Below, piece after piece: positions 25,862 to 34,414 of a stretch of DNA of 64,000 nt. The notes under the pieces are model-generated. The model saw only the letters and a list, made by a program, of their open reading frames with translations, was not told where the DNA came from and did not search any database. The stretch comes from Pannonibacter carbonis. GTDB lineage: Bacteria; Pseudomonadota; Alphaproteobacteria; Rhizobiales; Stappiaceae. The stretch's first letter is position 1, and each line of letters starts with the position of its first letter. The stretch covers positions 1 through 64,000 of the forward strand of contig NZ_PUDR01000003.1 in NCBI RefSeq assembly GCF_003012935.1, in the 5' to 3' direction. Both the position numbers and the translations under genes were made by a program.

Positions 25862-27844
25862 TCAGGTGGATGGTGACCCGGTTTCAACCAGTCGCAGATG
25901 CGCGCGCCGGCTGGCCGGGGCTGGCAGAGCCGTTCTCAGAAGGCGTGCCGAGAGGGCGGTCAGCGGCATTGCGGCTCCGAACAGGTAGCCCTGACCGATG
26001 CGGCAACCGACATGGCGCAACAGGTTGCGTTGTTCCTCGGTTTCGACGCCTTCGACCGTGACCTTGATCCCGAGCTGCGAGGCGAGCCCGACGACTGCCT
26101 GAATAATCGACAGGGAATGGGGATCTGAACCGATCGAGCGCACGAAGCTCCGGTCGACCTTCAGTTCGTCCCAGTCGAACAGACGCAAATAGGAGAGAGC
26201 GGAATAGCCGGTGCCAAAATCATCAAGCGCAATCGCGACGCCCAATTGTTTCAGCTTGTGCAATGTGGCGATACAGCGCTCGGTGTCGGACATGACGATG
26301 GTTTCCGTCACCTCCAGCTTGAGCCGGGATGGCGCCAGTCCTGTGCGTCCGAGGATCTCGCTGACTGTGTCCACCAGATCGTCCCGCACCAGCTGGGCGA
26401 CTGACAGGTTGACCGAGACCTTGACGTCGGCGGGCAGCAGCGTCGCCTCCGCGCAGGCCTTTTCGAGAATGGCGCGGCCCAGCTCGACGACCTTGCCGGA
26501 ACTTTCCGCGATCGGCACAAATTCATCTGGTCCGATACGACCCAGGATCGGATGGGTCCAGCGTGCCAAAGCCTCGACGCCGATGATCTGGCCAGTTTCC
26601 ATGTCCACTTGCGGCTGATACTGGGGGGCAATCTCGCCAAGGGCGATTGCGGTGATAATATCCGCCTCGATCCGGCGCCGGCGCGTCAGATCGGCACGCA
26701 TCGTAACGTCAAACACCTGAACGGTGCCCTTGTTGCGTGATTTCGCGTGGCTCAGGGCAAGGTCGGCGTCATCAGGAAGCTGCAGCGGATCGGGCATCGC
26801 CGGCGTTGCAACCGCAACGCCGATCGTGGCCTGAATCACCACTGTGCCATCCGGCAGACGGTAAGGCTCGGCCAGCGCTCGCCTCAGGTTCTCCGCCTTT
26901 TCCACCGCTTCGGACACACCGTCCTCGACGCGCAGCACCACAACAAATTCGTCTCCGCCGAACCGGGCTGCTGATGCGTCCTGCCACAGGCCGACCATGC
27001 GGGTCAGCCGGTTGCCGACAGCGACCAGCAACGCATCGCCTGCCGAGTGACCAAGCGTGTCATTGATTGCCTTGAATCCATCCAGATCGATGGCAAGAAC
27101 GGCGACCCTGCCTGCAGCCCGGCGTTCGATCTCAAGCGCAAAGGCATCGTGAAACGCCAGTCGGTTCGGCAGGGAGGTCAAGGCATCATGCCGGGCGAGA
27201 AAGGCGTGATTGGCAGCTGATTCAGCCACCGTTGCATTCGCGCGGCTCAGCCAGCGGTTCTGGACCAGCAGGAACACGACAAGCAGCGTGCCCAGGGTCA
27301 GCAGTGTCCCGGTGATCCAGGTCTCGACCTCAAGCTTCTGCCGCAATGCGTTTCTGACGGCATCGGCCTCATTCAGGCTGGCACTGTAGGCTTCGCCGCC
27401 GATGCGGTCCATGGCCGTGCTGATGGCGACCAGATCGCGCATGAGCTGGAGGCGGGCTCCGTCTTCGTGGATCTGGTTGACGAGTGGCTCCAGCAGCGTA
27501 AGGTCGCGAACCAGCCCTTCAAACCGTGCCTCCCGCAGGGGCGAGGAGGCGATGAACTTGCCAAATTCACCAGAGCCCCAGGTGTTCAGCCGGCCGACAA
27601 CGATCTGGAAATACAGTTTGGCCTCATCCCCTGCGGCGGCATCGCCCGTTGCAGCAAAGCGGGCAACGCGCTCACGCAAGGAGGTGACTTCAAGCCGGCC
27701 GTTGAACCCGGTCCAGGCAAGATCATAGCGGTTCGCCTGTTCGACCGTCGACTGATGCGAGACGATCAGATGTGAATAGGCCACTGCTGCGGCTGCAAGA
27801 CCGAGCACGGAAACAATGGCAAGGCGGCGAACCAGGGTAATCAT
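25862..27844 (-). CDS. GGDEF-EAL membrane protein (cyclic di-GMP synthesis/hydrolysis)
   Basis: A 660-aa protein. A transmembrane helix (about 8-28), a periplasmic helical region (about 30-175) and a second helix (about 176-195) precede a GGDEF domain with an intact GGDEF at 296-300. The product-inhibition RxxD site five residues before it is missing. The EAL domain has EAL at 424-426, EVTET near 511, DDFGTG at 541-546, Lys562 and Glu598, all consistent with phosphodiesterase activity. Both activities therefore look possible. The gene is 30 bp downstream of a small molybdopterin-fold protein gene, which may sense in the periplasm and act on this protein. Confidence 0.92.
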   Translation of the reverse strand: MITLVRRLAIVSVLGLAAAAVAYSHLIVSHQSTVEQANRYDLAWTGFNGRLEVTSLRERVARFAATGDAAAGDEAKLYFQIVVGRLNTWGSGEFGKFIASSPLREARFEGLVRDLTLLEPLVNQIHEDGARLQLMRDLVAISTAMDRIGGEAYSASLNEADAVRNALRQKLEVETWITGTLLTLGTLLVVFLLVQNRWLSRANATVAESAANHAFLARHDALTSLPNRLAFHDAFALEIERRAAGRVAVLAIDLDGFKAINDTLGHSAGDALLVAVGNRLTRMVGLWQDASAARFGGDEFVVVLRVEDGVSEAVEKAENLRRALAEPYRLPDGTVVIQATIGVAVATPAMPDPLQLPDDADLALSHAKSRNKGTVQVFDVTMRADLTRRRRIEADIITAIALGEIAPQYQPQVDMETGQIIGVEALARWTHPILGRIGPDEFVPIAESSGKVVELGRAILEKACAEATLLPADVKVSVNLSVAQLVRDDLVDTVSEILGRTGLAPSRLKLEVTETIVMSDTERCIATLHKLKQLGVAIALDDFGTGYSALSYLRLFDWDELKVDRSFVRSIGSDPHSLSIIQAVVGLASQLGIKVTVEGVETEEQRNLLRHVGCRIGQGYLFGAAMPLTALSARLLRTALPAPASRRAHLRLVETGSPST

Positions 27845-27874
27845 GATGTTCTGCCTTTCCCCAGACGGGAAGTG

Positions 27875-28360
27875 TCAGCGTATTGCGATGCTGCTGACCT
27901 GCCAGACCGACCGGGAATAGTGAAGTTCCGTGCGAAGCGCAGGATTGGCATCGAACGGATAGATCAGGAACAGGGGGCCTTTGTCGGTCACGGCCATGTA
28001 GTTGCCGTCGCGCTTGAGCGCGAGAACAGCTCCATTGCGGATCAGGTCCTCGGTCGGAATGTCGACGAAATAAGCGTTCAGCGCCGTCACCTCTGCGGTT
28101 TCGCCTTTCGCTTTCACATGTTCGAGCAGGCGAGCCACCGCGACCCCTTCAAAGGTCACGGCGCCGTCATGCCACGGGGTGGTGGTGGTCACCTGTTCAG
28201 TCCCCATGGCCTCCAGATCCGCGATGGTGAAGGTCTGGCGCTCCCCCTCGATGTTGCCTTCGACCGTCAGGACGATCGCCTTACCATCGCCGGCGGCAGA
28301 TGGATCGGAGAGACCGAGGCACAGGGCGAGGGCGAAAAGCATGCGCAGGATCACGGACAT
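27875..28360 (-). CDS. Exported molybdopterin-oxidoreductase-fold protein (small)
   Basis: A 161-aa protein with a signal peptide (about 1-23, ending SAAG) and a single short domain resembling the oxidoreductase molybdopterin-binding (SUOX-like) fold: FTIADLEAMG, FEGVAVARLLEHV, GNYMAVTDKGPLFLIYPFD. It is much shorter than catalytic sulfite-oxidase-family enzymes and lacks an obvious Mo-ligand cysteine, so it is probably a ligand-binding or sensory derivative. It directly precedes the GGDEF-EAL gene, suggesting that they act together in signalling across the membrane. Confidence 0.75.
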   Translation of the reverse strand: MSVILRMLFALALCLGLSDPSAAGDGKAIVLTVEGNIEGERQTFTIADLEAMGTEQVTTTTPWHDGAVTFEGVAVARLLEHVKAKGETAEVTALNAYFVDIPTEDLIRNGAVLALKRDGNYMAVTDKGPLFLIYPFDANPALRTELHYSRSVWQVSSIAIR

Positions 28361-28470
28361 TCGCAGTCTCCATCGCGAAACACCCGATGAAACTACGCGC
28401 TTCCCGCCAATGGGCGCTGAAATTTTTACCTAAAATTTTAGACGACTGCCGATTTCACGCAAGGTCACAA

Positions 28471-28500
28471 CGAAAAACCCCGGCATTGCTGCCGGGGCTT
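28471..28500 (-). terminator. Rho-independent terminator of the GlxA-type regulator gene
   Basis: A perfect 8-bp stem (28478-28485 with 28490-28497, TTGC loop), extended by A-T pairs, is followed on the minus strand by TTTTTC. It lies 29 bp past the regulator stop. Confidence 0.85.
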
Positions 28501-28528
28501 CATCTCGTCGCAAGAAATGCGTGTTGCG

Positions 28529-29575
28529 TCAGGCCGGGACGGCTGCCTTGGCCGCTTTCGGTTTGGCCGAGCGTGGCTCGCGGTTGCCGCCCTGATACGA
28601 GTTGCGCTCCTCGGTTGGCGTTGCGGCGAAGCGTTCTCGATAGCATTTGGTGAAATGGGAGGTCGAAGCAAAGCCGCAGGCAATCGCCACATCGAGCACC
28701 GGGCGTGATGTCCGGCGCAGCAGGTCGCGGGCCGTTTCAAGGCGGAGCTTCAGATAATATTGGCCTGGCGTGCAGTTGAAGTGGCGGCGGAACAGGCGTT
28801 CCAGCTGGCGCGGCGACAGGTTTACCGTCATCGCCAGTTGCTGGCACGACAGGGGATCCTCGATGTGCATATCCATGATGCGGATCGCTTCGAGGATCTT
28901 GGCGTTGGAAATGCCGGTGCGCGCCTCGATGTCATGGCGCTGGGCGCTCTCGCCGGAACGCATGTTCTGGTAAAGCGCGACTTCCGCCACCTCATGCGCC
29001 ATGTAGGCTCCATGCTGGATGGCAATGAGGCGCAGCATCATGTCGAGCGAGGCCATGCCGCCGGCACAGGTGATGCAGTTGCGGTCGATCGAGAAGATGT
29101 CGGAGGACACCTCAACGCCCGGAAACTCCTCGCGGAAGGAGCGCAGGTTTTCCCAGTGCAGCGTGCAGCGCCGCCCTTCCAGCAGTTGATAACGTGCCAG
29201 CAGATAGGCCCCGGTGCAGATGGCGCCAAATGTACGCCCACGCGAGTTCAGCTTGCGCAGCTTGACACCGAGTTCCTTGTCGAGCGGCAGCCGCTCCACG
29301 TCGATGCCGGTACACAGCAGCGTAATGTCGGCGTCTTCGAGGTCGCGGGTGCTGTGCTGCACGGCAATCTGGCAGCCGTTCGATGCTGTCACGGGCAGGC
29401 CATCGAGCGAATAGGTGGTCCAGCGGTAGAAGTCGCGCCCGATCAGACGGTTGGCGAGGCGCAGCGGCTCGACCACGGATGAAAAGGCGATCATGGAAAA
29501 TCGGTCGAGGACGACAAGCGCGATGGTCTGGCCATCGGCTTCCGTCCGCAACGCCTGCGGTCGTGTGCTGGACAT
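28529..29575 (-). CDS. GlxA-family AraC-type transcriptional regulator (possible GbdR-like)
   Basis: A 348-aa regulator: an N-terminal DJ-1/PfpI-like (GATase1-like) ligand domain (about 15-190) and a C-terminal AraC/XylS helix-turn-helix domain (about 235-325), seen in LSPRQLERLFRRHF and VAIACGFASTSHFTKCYRERF. GbdR, which activates glycine betaine and dimethylglycine catabolism in Pseudomonas, has this architecture. The nearby betaine-type demethylation cluster makes a similar role plausible; that is inference from architecture and position. The ATG at 29575 has AAGGA 6 bp upstream. The C-terminal ~20 residues are Lys/Ala-rich. It is divergent from the ferredoxin reductase gene. Confidence 0.88.
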   Translation of the reverse strand: MSSTRPQALRTEADGQTIALVVLDRFSMIAFSSVVEPLRLANRLIGRDFYRWTTYSLDGLPVTASNGCQIAVQHSTRDLEDADITLLCTGIDVERLPLDKELGVKLRKLNSRGRTFGAICTGAYLLARYQLLEGRRCTLHWENLRSFREEFPGVEVSSDIFSIDRNCITCAGGMASLDMMLRLIAIQHGAYMAHEVAEVALYQNMRSGESAQRHDIEARTGISNAKILEAIRIMDMHIEDPLSCQQLAMTVNLSPRQLERLFRRHFNCTPGQYYLKLRLETARDLLRRTSRPVLDVAIACGFASTSHFTKCYRERFAATPTEERNSYQGGNREPRSAKPKAAKAAVPA

Positions 29576-29914
29576 GGTGTCCTTAGGTCCTTGCTCTGGA
29601 ATATTCTTGTTGTTGTTTTGAGATATGAGGCGTGAGCGGCCGGTTTCTGTCAATGGGGATCGCGCGGAGTGGCAGCAGGATCCACACGGCCGGTTAATCC
29701 TGGCCCTTGCTGCCGCCCGAACCGCTGTCGTCGGGCAAATTTTTTTAAGCAACCGGCGCTTTGCAGGTTGCAAGTTGCTTCATATCAAGGCGGCATAAGT
29801 GGTAGGTGATACACAACAATCGCCGGCCGTCAGATCCCGCCACCCGCGGGAACGCCCGGCAGCCATGCCAAACGACCCGCCGGCAGTGCCTCCGGCACAA
29901 GAGACTGGACCGAC
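29576..29914. other. Divergent promoter region, regulator / ferredoxin reductase
   Basis: A 339-bp intergenic region, partly AT-rich (GAATATTCTTGTTGTTGTTT near 29601 and a run of T near 29739). A pair of 7-bp inverted arms, AAGCAAC at 29747-29753 and GTTGCTT at 29774-29780, with a further GGTTGC at 29766, may be binding half-sites. No gene is supported. Confidence 0.5.
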
Positions 29915-30727
29915 ATGAACGCTCTTGCGACCCCCGCCGACCTTGAAGCTGCCGTTGCCGGCAGCGCCTTCGTGCAGGAGGTGACCGAGGTCACGCATTA
30001 CACGGACCGGCTGTTCAAGTTCCGCACCAAGCGCCCGGCGAGTTTCCGCTTCCGGTCCGGCGAATTCGTGATGATCGGCCTCCTGATCGACGGCAAGCCG
30101 CTCTACCGCGCCTATTCCATCGCCAGCCCGTCCTGGGACGAGGAACTGGAGTTCTTCTCGATCAAGGTGCCGGATGGTCCGCTGACCTCGCATCTGCAGA
30201 AGATCCAGCCCGGCAACGCCATCTTGATGAAGAAGAAGCCGACCGGCACGCTGGTCAATGATGCGCTCACCCCCGGCAAGCGCGTCTACATGTTCTCCAC
30301 CGGCACGGGCATTGCCCCCTTCGCCAGCCTCATCCGCGATCCGGAGACCTATGAGAAGTTCGACCAGGTGATCCTGACCCATACCTGCCGTGAAGTCGCC
30401 GAACTGCGCTACGGCGAGGAACTGGTCGAAGCCACGAAGAATGATCCGCTGATCGGCGAGCTCGCCCAGGAAAAGCTGGTGCACTATACTTCTGTGACCC
30501 GTGAGGACTTCCCGCGCCAGGGCCGCATCACCGACCTGATGGCCAGCGGCAAGCTGTTCACCGATCTCGGGGTTCCGCCGATCGATCCGGCCATCGACCG
30601 CGGCATGATTTGCGGCTCGATGGAGATGCTCAAGGACACCAAGGCCCTGCTGGAGCAGTTCGGCCTCACGGAAGGCGCCAACAACAAGCCGGCCGAATTC
30701 GTCGTCGAGCGCGCCTTCGTCGGCTGA
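29915..30727 (+). CDS. fpr: Ferredoxin--NADP+ reductase
   Basis: A 270-aa bacterial-type FNR. The FAD-binding beta-barrel carries RAYSIASP, the NADP domain carries STGTGIAPFASLIRD, and the C-terminus ends VVERAFVG, the form typical of alphaproteobacterial Fpr, in which the end covers the flavin. It is about 13 residues longer than the usual 257 at the N-terminus. It exchanges electrons between NADPH and ferredoxin or flavodoxin in the cytoplasm. Reduced ferredoxin could feed the corrinoid activator encoded nearby, but that link is only inferred. Confidence 0.92.
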   Translation: MNALATPADLEAAVAGSAFVQEVTEVTHYTDRLFKFRTKRPASFRFRSGEFVMIGLLIDGKPLYRAYSIASPSWDEELEFFSIKVPDGPLTSHLQKIQPGNAILMKKKPTGTLVNDALTPGKRVYMFSTGTGIAPFASLIRDPETYEKFDQVILTHTCREVAELRYGEELVEATKNDPLIGELAQEKLVHYTSVTREDFPRQGRITDLMASGKLFTDLGVPPIDPAIDRGMICGSMEMLKDTKALLEQFGLTEGANNKPAEFVVERAFVG

Positions 30728-30762
30728 CGGCGGGCTTTGGAAGCATCGCGACCGGCAAATAA

Positions 30763-30800
30763 GCCGTCCGGCCCCGATCAGGGCCGGACGATAAAAGCGG
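30763..30800 (-). terminator. Bidirectional hairpin between fpr and the TylF-type gene
   Basis: A perfect 10-bp stem (30765-30774 with 30781-30790) has a 6-nt loop in which the stop codon of the minus-strand methyltransferase gene lies. On the minus strand it is followed by GCTTATTTG, a modest T-rich tail; on the plus strand the tail is poor. It ends the operon from 36277 and may also stop fpr transcription. Confidence 0.7.
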
Positions 30801-31458
30801 GCACCCGGTAGTTCGGCAGCTTCTGCAGACGCAAGGGCTTGTCCCGCAGAAACTCATCGATGACCTCCGTTGCTCCTGCGACGGCTGTGTAGTCATCGAT
30901 GATGATCAGCCCGCCGCGCACGACACGGTCGAACAGGTGCTCCAGTACGAAGCGGGTCGGTTCGGCCACATCCATGTCGAGGTGCAGCAGCGACAGACGC
31001 AGCTCCGGCCGGCTTTGCAGATAGCGGGGCAGGGTGTCGAAGATGTTGCCTGCAACAAGTTCGACGTTTCCAAAGCCCTTGGCGCCAAGTATCCGCCCCA
31101 GTTCGTCACGCGACAGGCCATTTCCCGCGCCCTCCTCGAACCGCGTCACGAAACTGCGATCCGCCGGATTGGCAAGGCCTTCTGAAGGAAATTTGCCGAA
31201 TGCGTCGAAGCCGACGATGCGGCGGGACTGTTCGGTCTCCAGCAGCGCGCGGAACTGGGCAAAACGGATCAGCGACAATCCCTTGAACACGCCGAACTCG
31301 AACACATCGCCGGGCAGATCGACGATGCGGCGGTACAGCTCGTAATGCGCCAGCAGCTTGTTGAGGCGGGTCTGGTCGGAGAACCAGTAGTAGCCGTTCT
31401 CATAGTCCCAGACCTTGTCCCGTGAGAGCCCGCAGATCGTTTCAACTGGATCGGTCAT
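30778..31458 (-). CDS. TylF/MycF-family class I SAM-dependent methyltransferase
   Basis: A 226-aa protein of the macrocin O-methyltransferase (TylF) family: VFEFGVFKGLSL (SAM site), IVGFDAFGKFP, LLHLDMDV and GGLIIIDDY. The acidic residues of LDMD and IDDY are those that bind magnesium in this family. Many relatives methylate sugars. It is the last gene of the operon that makes and transfers a nonulosonic acid, 65 bp after neuC, so O-methylation of that sugar or glycan is a reasonable guess. Confidence 0.8.
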   Translation of the reverse strand: MTDPVETICGLSRDKVWDYENGYYWFSDQTRLNKLLAHYELYRRIVDLPGDVFEFGVFKGLSLIRFAQFRALLETEQSRRIVGFDAFGKFPSEGLANPADRSFVTRFEEGAGNGLSRDELGRILGAKGFGNVELVAGNIFDTLPRYLQSRPELRLSLLHLDMDVAEPTRFVLEHLFDRVVRGGLIIIDDYTAVAGATEVIDEFLRDKPLRLQKLPNYRVPAFIVRP

Positions 31459-31523
31459 GGTTTTCAGCCTTCGTTCAACCCGGACGCGCGCCTGGCGCAG
31501 CGCCTGCCGGGATGGTTATGCGC

Positions 31524-32645
31524 TCAGCTGTCACCGTAAAACTGCTTCTGCAGTGGCACGGTCCAGAATGTGTCCTGCGCCAGGATCTCCACAAACCGCG
31601 CCGCTGAATGCCCCTGCCCGAAACTGCGGTCGGAGGCAAAGCGCTGGCCCCAGCGCGTTGACAGGAACTCCTCGATGCGCGGCCGGTCGAAGGCCGAGGC
31701 TTCGGTGATGGTCGGGGCTGCCGAGCGGTTTAGCTGGCGCGTGCCGATGTTCAGGCTCGGGATGCCGAGGAAGGGCGCTTCGCGGACACCGGCGCTTGAG
31801 TTGCCGACAATTGCCGCAGCGTTTTTCATCAGTTCCGAAAAATAGGCAAAGCGCATGTTGGGCAAGTGTCGGAAGCGCGTCGGATCAAGCCGTTCGATCT
31901 CGGCAAAAATGTCTTCCGATCCCGGATCATTGTTCGGTGAGATCACGACAAAGGACCGACCACTGTCGGACAGGGCAGCAAACAGATTGGCCGCCTGCGC
32001 GCCGATGCTGTCACGCTCCGATGTCACCGGGTGGAACACGGCAATGCCATAGTCCGGGAAGGGAATGTCGTAGCGCTGCCGGACCTCGTCCAGGCTGACC
32101 CCGGAGGGGCCACGGTGAAAGTCCAGCTCCGGCGAGCCGATGTTGAACACCGCGCGTGGATCTTCGCCAAGCGACAGCACCCGTGCCCGCGCTGAATCCG
32201 AACTGACAAAGTGATAGGTGCACAGCTTGGTGTTGCAGTGCCGGTAGACCTCGTCGATGGTGCCCGACACCTCGCCGCCCTCGATATGGGCGCAGCGGAT
32301 GTAGTTGGTGGCCGAGACGAGCGCCCCGGCCAGTGCCTCGATCCGGTCGCCATGCACGATGGCAAGATCTGGCCGGTGCTCGTGCACCCAGTCTGACAGG
32401 CCGAGGATGGTTTTGGACAGGATGATGTCCTGCGGATCGCCGATACGTTGGTTGATGAATTCCGCCGTCAGAACCCCGTCCAGCCGTTGTACCTCGAACC
32501 GTGTCGCGCCGTAGCGGCGCAGCATATGCATGCCGGTCACGAAGAAGGTGACATCGTGCCCCGCATCGCGCGCGGCAATGGCCAGTGGCTCCAGCTTGCC
32601 GAAGTCGGCGCGGGTTCCGGTCAGGAACATCAGCTTGCGGCCCAT
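31524..32645 (-). CDS. neuC: UDP-sugar 2-epimerase (hydrolysing), NeuC/LegG type
   Basis: A 373-aa GT-B-fold epimerase: FLTGTRADFGKLEPL at the start, VHGDRIEALAGA, HIEGGEVSGTIDE and NSSAGVREAPFLGIP. The GTID(E) and NSSAG motifs mark the hydrolysing UDP-GlcNAc 2-epimerases, which give ManNAc or, in the legionaminic route, the 2,4-diacetamido derivative. The ATG at 32645 has AGGGAGA upstream. It sits 16 bp after neuB. Whether the substrate is UDP-GlcNAc or the bacillosamine derivative cannot be decided here; the upstream dehydratase and aminotransferase genes are not in the window. Confidence 0.88.
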   Translation of the reverse strand: MGRKLMFLTGTRADFGKLEPLAIAARDAGHDVTFFVTGMHMLRRYGATRFEVQRLDGVLTAEFINQRIGDPQDIILSKTILGLSDWVHEHRPDLAIVHGDRIEALAGALVSATNYIRCAHIEGGEVSGTIDEVYRHCNTKLCTYHFVSSDSARARVLSLGEDPRAVFNIGSPELDFHRGPSGVSLDEVRQRYDIPFPDYGIAVFHPVTSERDSIGAQAANLFAALSDSGRSFVVISPNNDPGSEDIFAEIERLDPTRFRHLPNMRFAYFSELMKNAAAIVGNSSAGVREAPFLGIPSLNIGTRQLNRSAAPTITEASAFDRPRIEEFLSTRWGQRFASDRSFGQGHSAARFVEILAQDTFWTVPLQKQFYGDS

Positions 32646-32661
32646 GCGGATCTCCCTTGCA

Positions 32662-33702
32662 TCAGGTGTCGAGATCGCACCAGCGCAGTTGTTCGTTGCG
32701 CTTGCGGGCAATCTTGAGCGTCCGCCCGACAACCTCGTCGAACCTGCTCACCGGAATCTCGCCATTGCCAGGACGCCGTGCCCAGATGTCAGCTTCGGTG
32801 ATCACATGGCCTTTGGCAAGGTCGCGGTCGGCAACCACCGAGCCCCGGGCGAAGCGGTAGACATCCTCCTCCGGCGCCGTGCGCTGCTTCTCGTTATACA
32901 GCGCGATATGGATCTCGCGCGACCGGTCGATAAGAAAACGCAGCTCCGCCGGGTCCATCGAGCAGGAGATGTCGGGGCCCTTGCGATAGCGCGTGTCGGT
33001 GAAATGGCGTTCCAGGATCGAGGCCCCGAGCGCAACGGAAGCCAGCGCCATTTCCGGGCCGATACTGTGATCGGAAAAACCGACGACGGCGCGCGGGAAG
33101 GCGGCCATCAGATCCTTCACGCCTTTCAGCGATACGATCTCGGGCGGCGAGGGATAGAGGTTGGTGCATTCCAGCAGGGCATAGTCTACGGCCGCCTTGT
33201 CCAGAATGTCGACCGAGGGCCGGATGCTCTCCAGCGTCTGCATGCCCGTGCTCATGATGATCGGCTTGCCGAAGCGGGCAATGTGCCGGATCAGCGGCAG
33301 GTGATCGCATTCGCCGCTGCCGATCTTGAAGGCCGGCACATCGATGGAGGCAAGAAAGTCGGCGGCGGCACGGGAGAATGGCGTCGAGATGTAGATGACC
33401 CCGAGGCTTTCGGTATAGGCCTTCAGGTCCTTCTCCGCTTCTGGCGGCAGGGCGCAGCGGCGCATCACCTCAAATATCGACACATCGGCATTGGGCGGGA
33501 AGATGCTCTTGGCCTCTTCCGTCATCTCGTCTTCGACAAAGTGAGTCTGGTGCTTCACCATCTCGCAGCCGCTCCGCGCAGCTGCCTGAACCATCGCCTT
33601 CGCCACATCCAGGCTGCCGCCGTGATTGATGCCGATTTCGGCGATGACGAGCGGGGGATGCTGAGGGCCGATCTCCCGGTGGGCAATCTTCATGCCGGTC
33701 AT
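32662..33702 (-). CDS. neuB: N-acetylneuraminate/legionaminate synthase
   Basis: A 346-aa enzyme with an NeuB TIM barrel (VIAEIGINHGG, FKIGSGECDHLPL, STGMQTLESI, ERHFTDTRYRKGPDIS) and a C-terminal antifreeze-like SAF domain (about 285-345; ARGSVVADRDLAKGHVI). It condenses phosphoenolpyruvate with a ManNAc-type sugar to a nonulosonic acid. Its ATG overlaps the neuA stop by 4 nt, so the two are coupled. It could be NeuB or LegI; the sequence alone does not settle which acid is made. Confidence 0.92.
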   Translation of the reverse strand: MTGMKIAHREIGPQHPPLVIAEIGINHGGSLDVAKAMVQAAARSGCEMVKHQTHFVEDEMTEEAKSIFPPNADVSIFEVMRRCALPPEAEKDLKAYTESLGVIYISTPFSRAAADFLASIDVPAFKIGSGECDHLPLIRHIARFGKPIIMSTGMQTLESIRPSVDILDKAAVDYALLECTNLYPSPPEIVSLKGVKDLMAAFPRAVVGFSDHSIGPEMALASVALGASILERHFTDTRYRKGPDISCSMDPAELRFLIDRSREIHIALYNEKQRTAPEEDVYRFARGSVVADRDLAKGHVITEADIWARRPGNGEIPVSRFDEVVGRTLKIARKRNEQLRWCDLDT

Positions 33703-34412
33703 GCGTCGGTGTTTCCGTTGTTGCTCAGGATGGCGCTGCAGCGGGCAAGATCGGCAGCCGTATCGATATCTTGCGCCTCGTCTTCGGCAATGGGAAGCAC
33801 ATGGATGGCCTCCACGCCATAATCGCCTGCCGCCAGGAAGCGCCCGGCATCAAAGACATAAAGCGCTCCGTTCGGCCGCACGACCTCGGGCAGGCTCTGC
33901 CGGTTGGCAAAGCAGTAGTCCGGTTTGACCAGCGGCACAAAGCGCTGGCCATCGAGCAGGCCCCACTTGAGCACGCTGCGCTCGGCCGGTGACACGCTCA
34001 TCACCATCGAGGCGCCGGACCGGGCAAACAGCTCAAGACCGTGCCGTATCGTTTCCGGCCGGCGCAAGGGTGATGTCGGCTGCAGCAGCACCAGGGTCCC
34101 TTCGGTCAGCCCGGCCGCCGGCAGCAGGTCCAGCAGCACGGCGGCCATTGGTGTGTCGTCGCGGGCAAGCTGATCGGGCCGGTGATGCAGCGTGACCCCG
34201 TCGGGCATCGGGCTCTGAAGGATTTCATCCATGTCGGTGGTGACATGGATGTCCGTGATCCCGGCCGCCAGCGCCGCATCGATGCTGTGCCGGTAGAGCG
34301 GCTTGCCGGCGAGCAGGGCGACATTCTTGCCTGGAAGGCCCTTTGATCCTCCGCGCGCCGGTATCACCGCAAAGACGCGGCTCGCCGGCATGGTCGGGCG
34401 CGTAGGGGCCAT
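33699..34412 (-). CDS. neuA: CMP-nonulosonic acid cytidylyltransferase
   Basis: A 237-aa nucleotidyltransferase: IPARGGSKGLPGKN near the N-terminus, DDTPMAAVLLDLL, LLQPTSPLRRPETI and QDIDTAADL at the end. It activates the nonulosonic acid with CTP to the CMP-sugar used by a transferase. The ATG at 34412 lies 2 bp after the stop of the TPR-glycosyltransferase gene (TGACCATG), and its own stop overlaps neuB. Confidence 0.9.
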   Translation of the reverse strand: MAPTRPTMPASRVFAVIPARGGSKGLPGKNVALLAGKPLYRHSIDAALAAGITDIHVTTDMDEILQSPMPDGVTLHHRPDQLARDDTPMAAVLLDLLPAAGLTEGTLVLLQPTSPLRRPETIRHGLELFARSGASMVMSVSPAERSVLKWGLLDGQRFVPLVKPDYCFANRQSLPEVVRPNGALYVFDAGRFLAAGDYGVEAIHVLPIAEDEAQDIDTAADLARCSAILSNNGNTDA

Positions 34413-34414
34413 GG

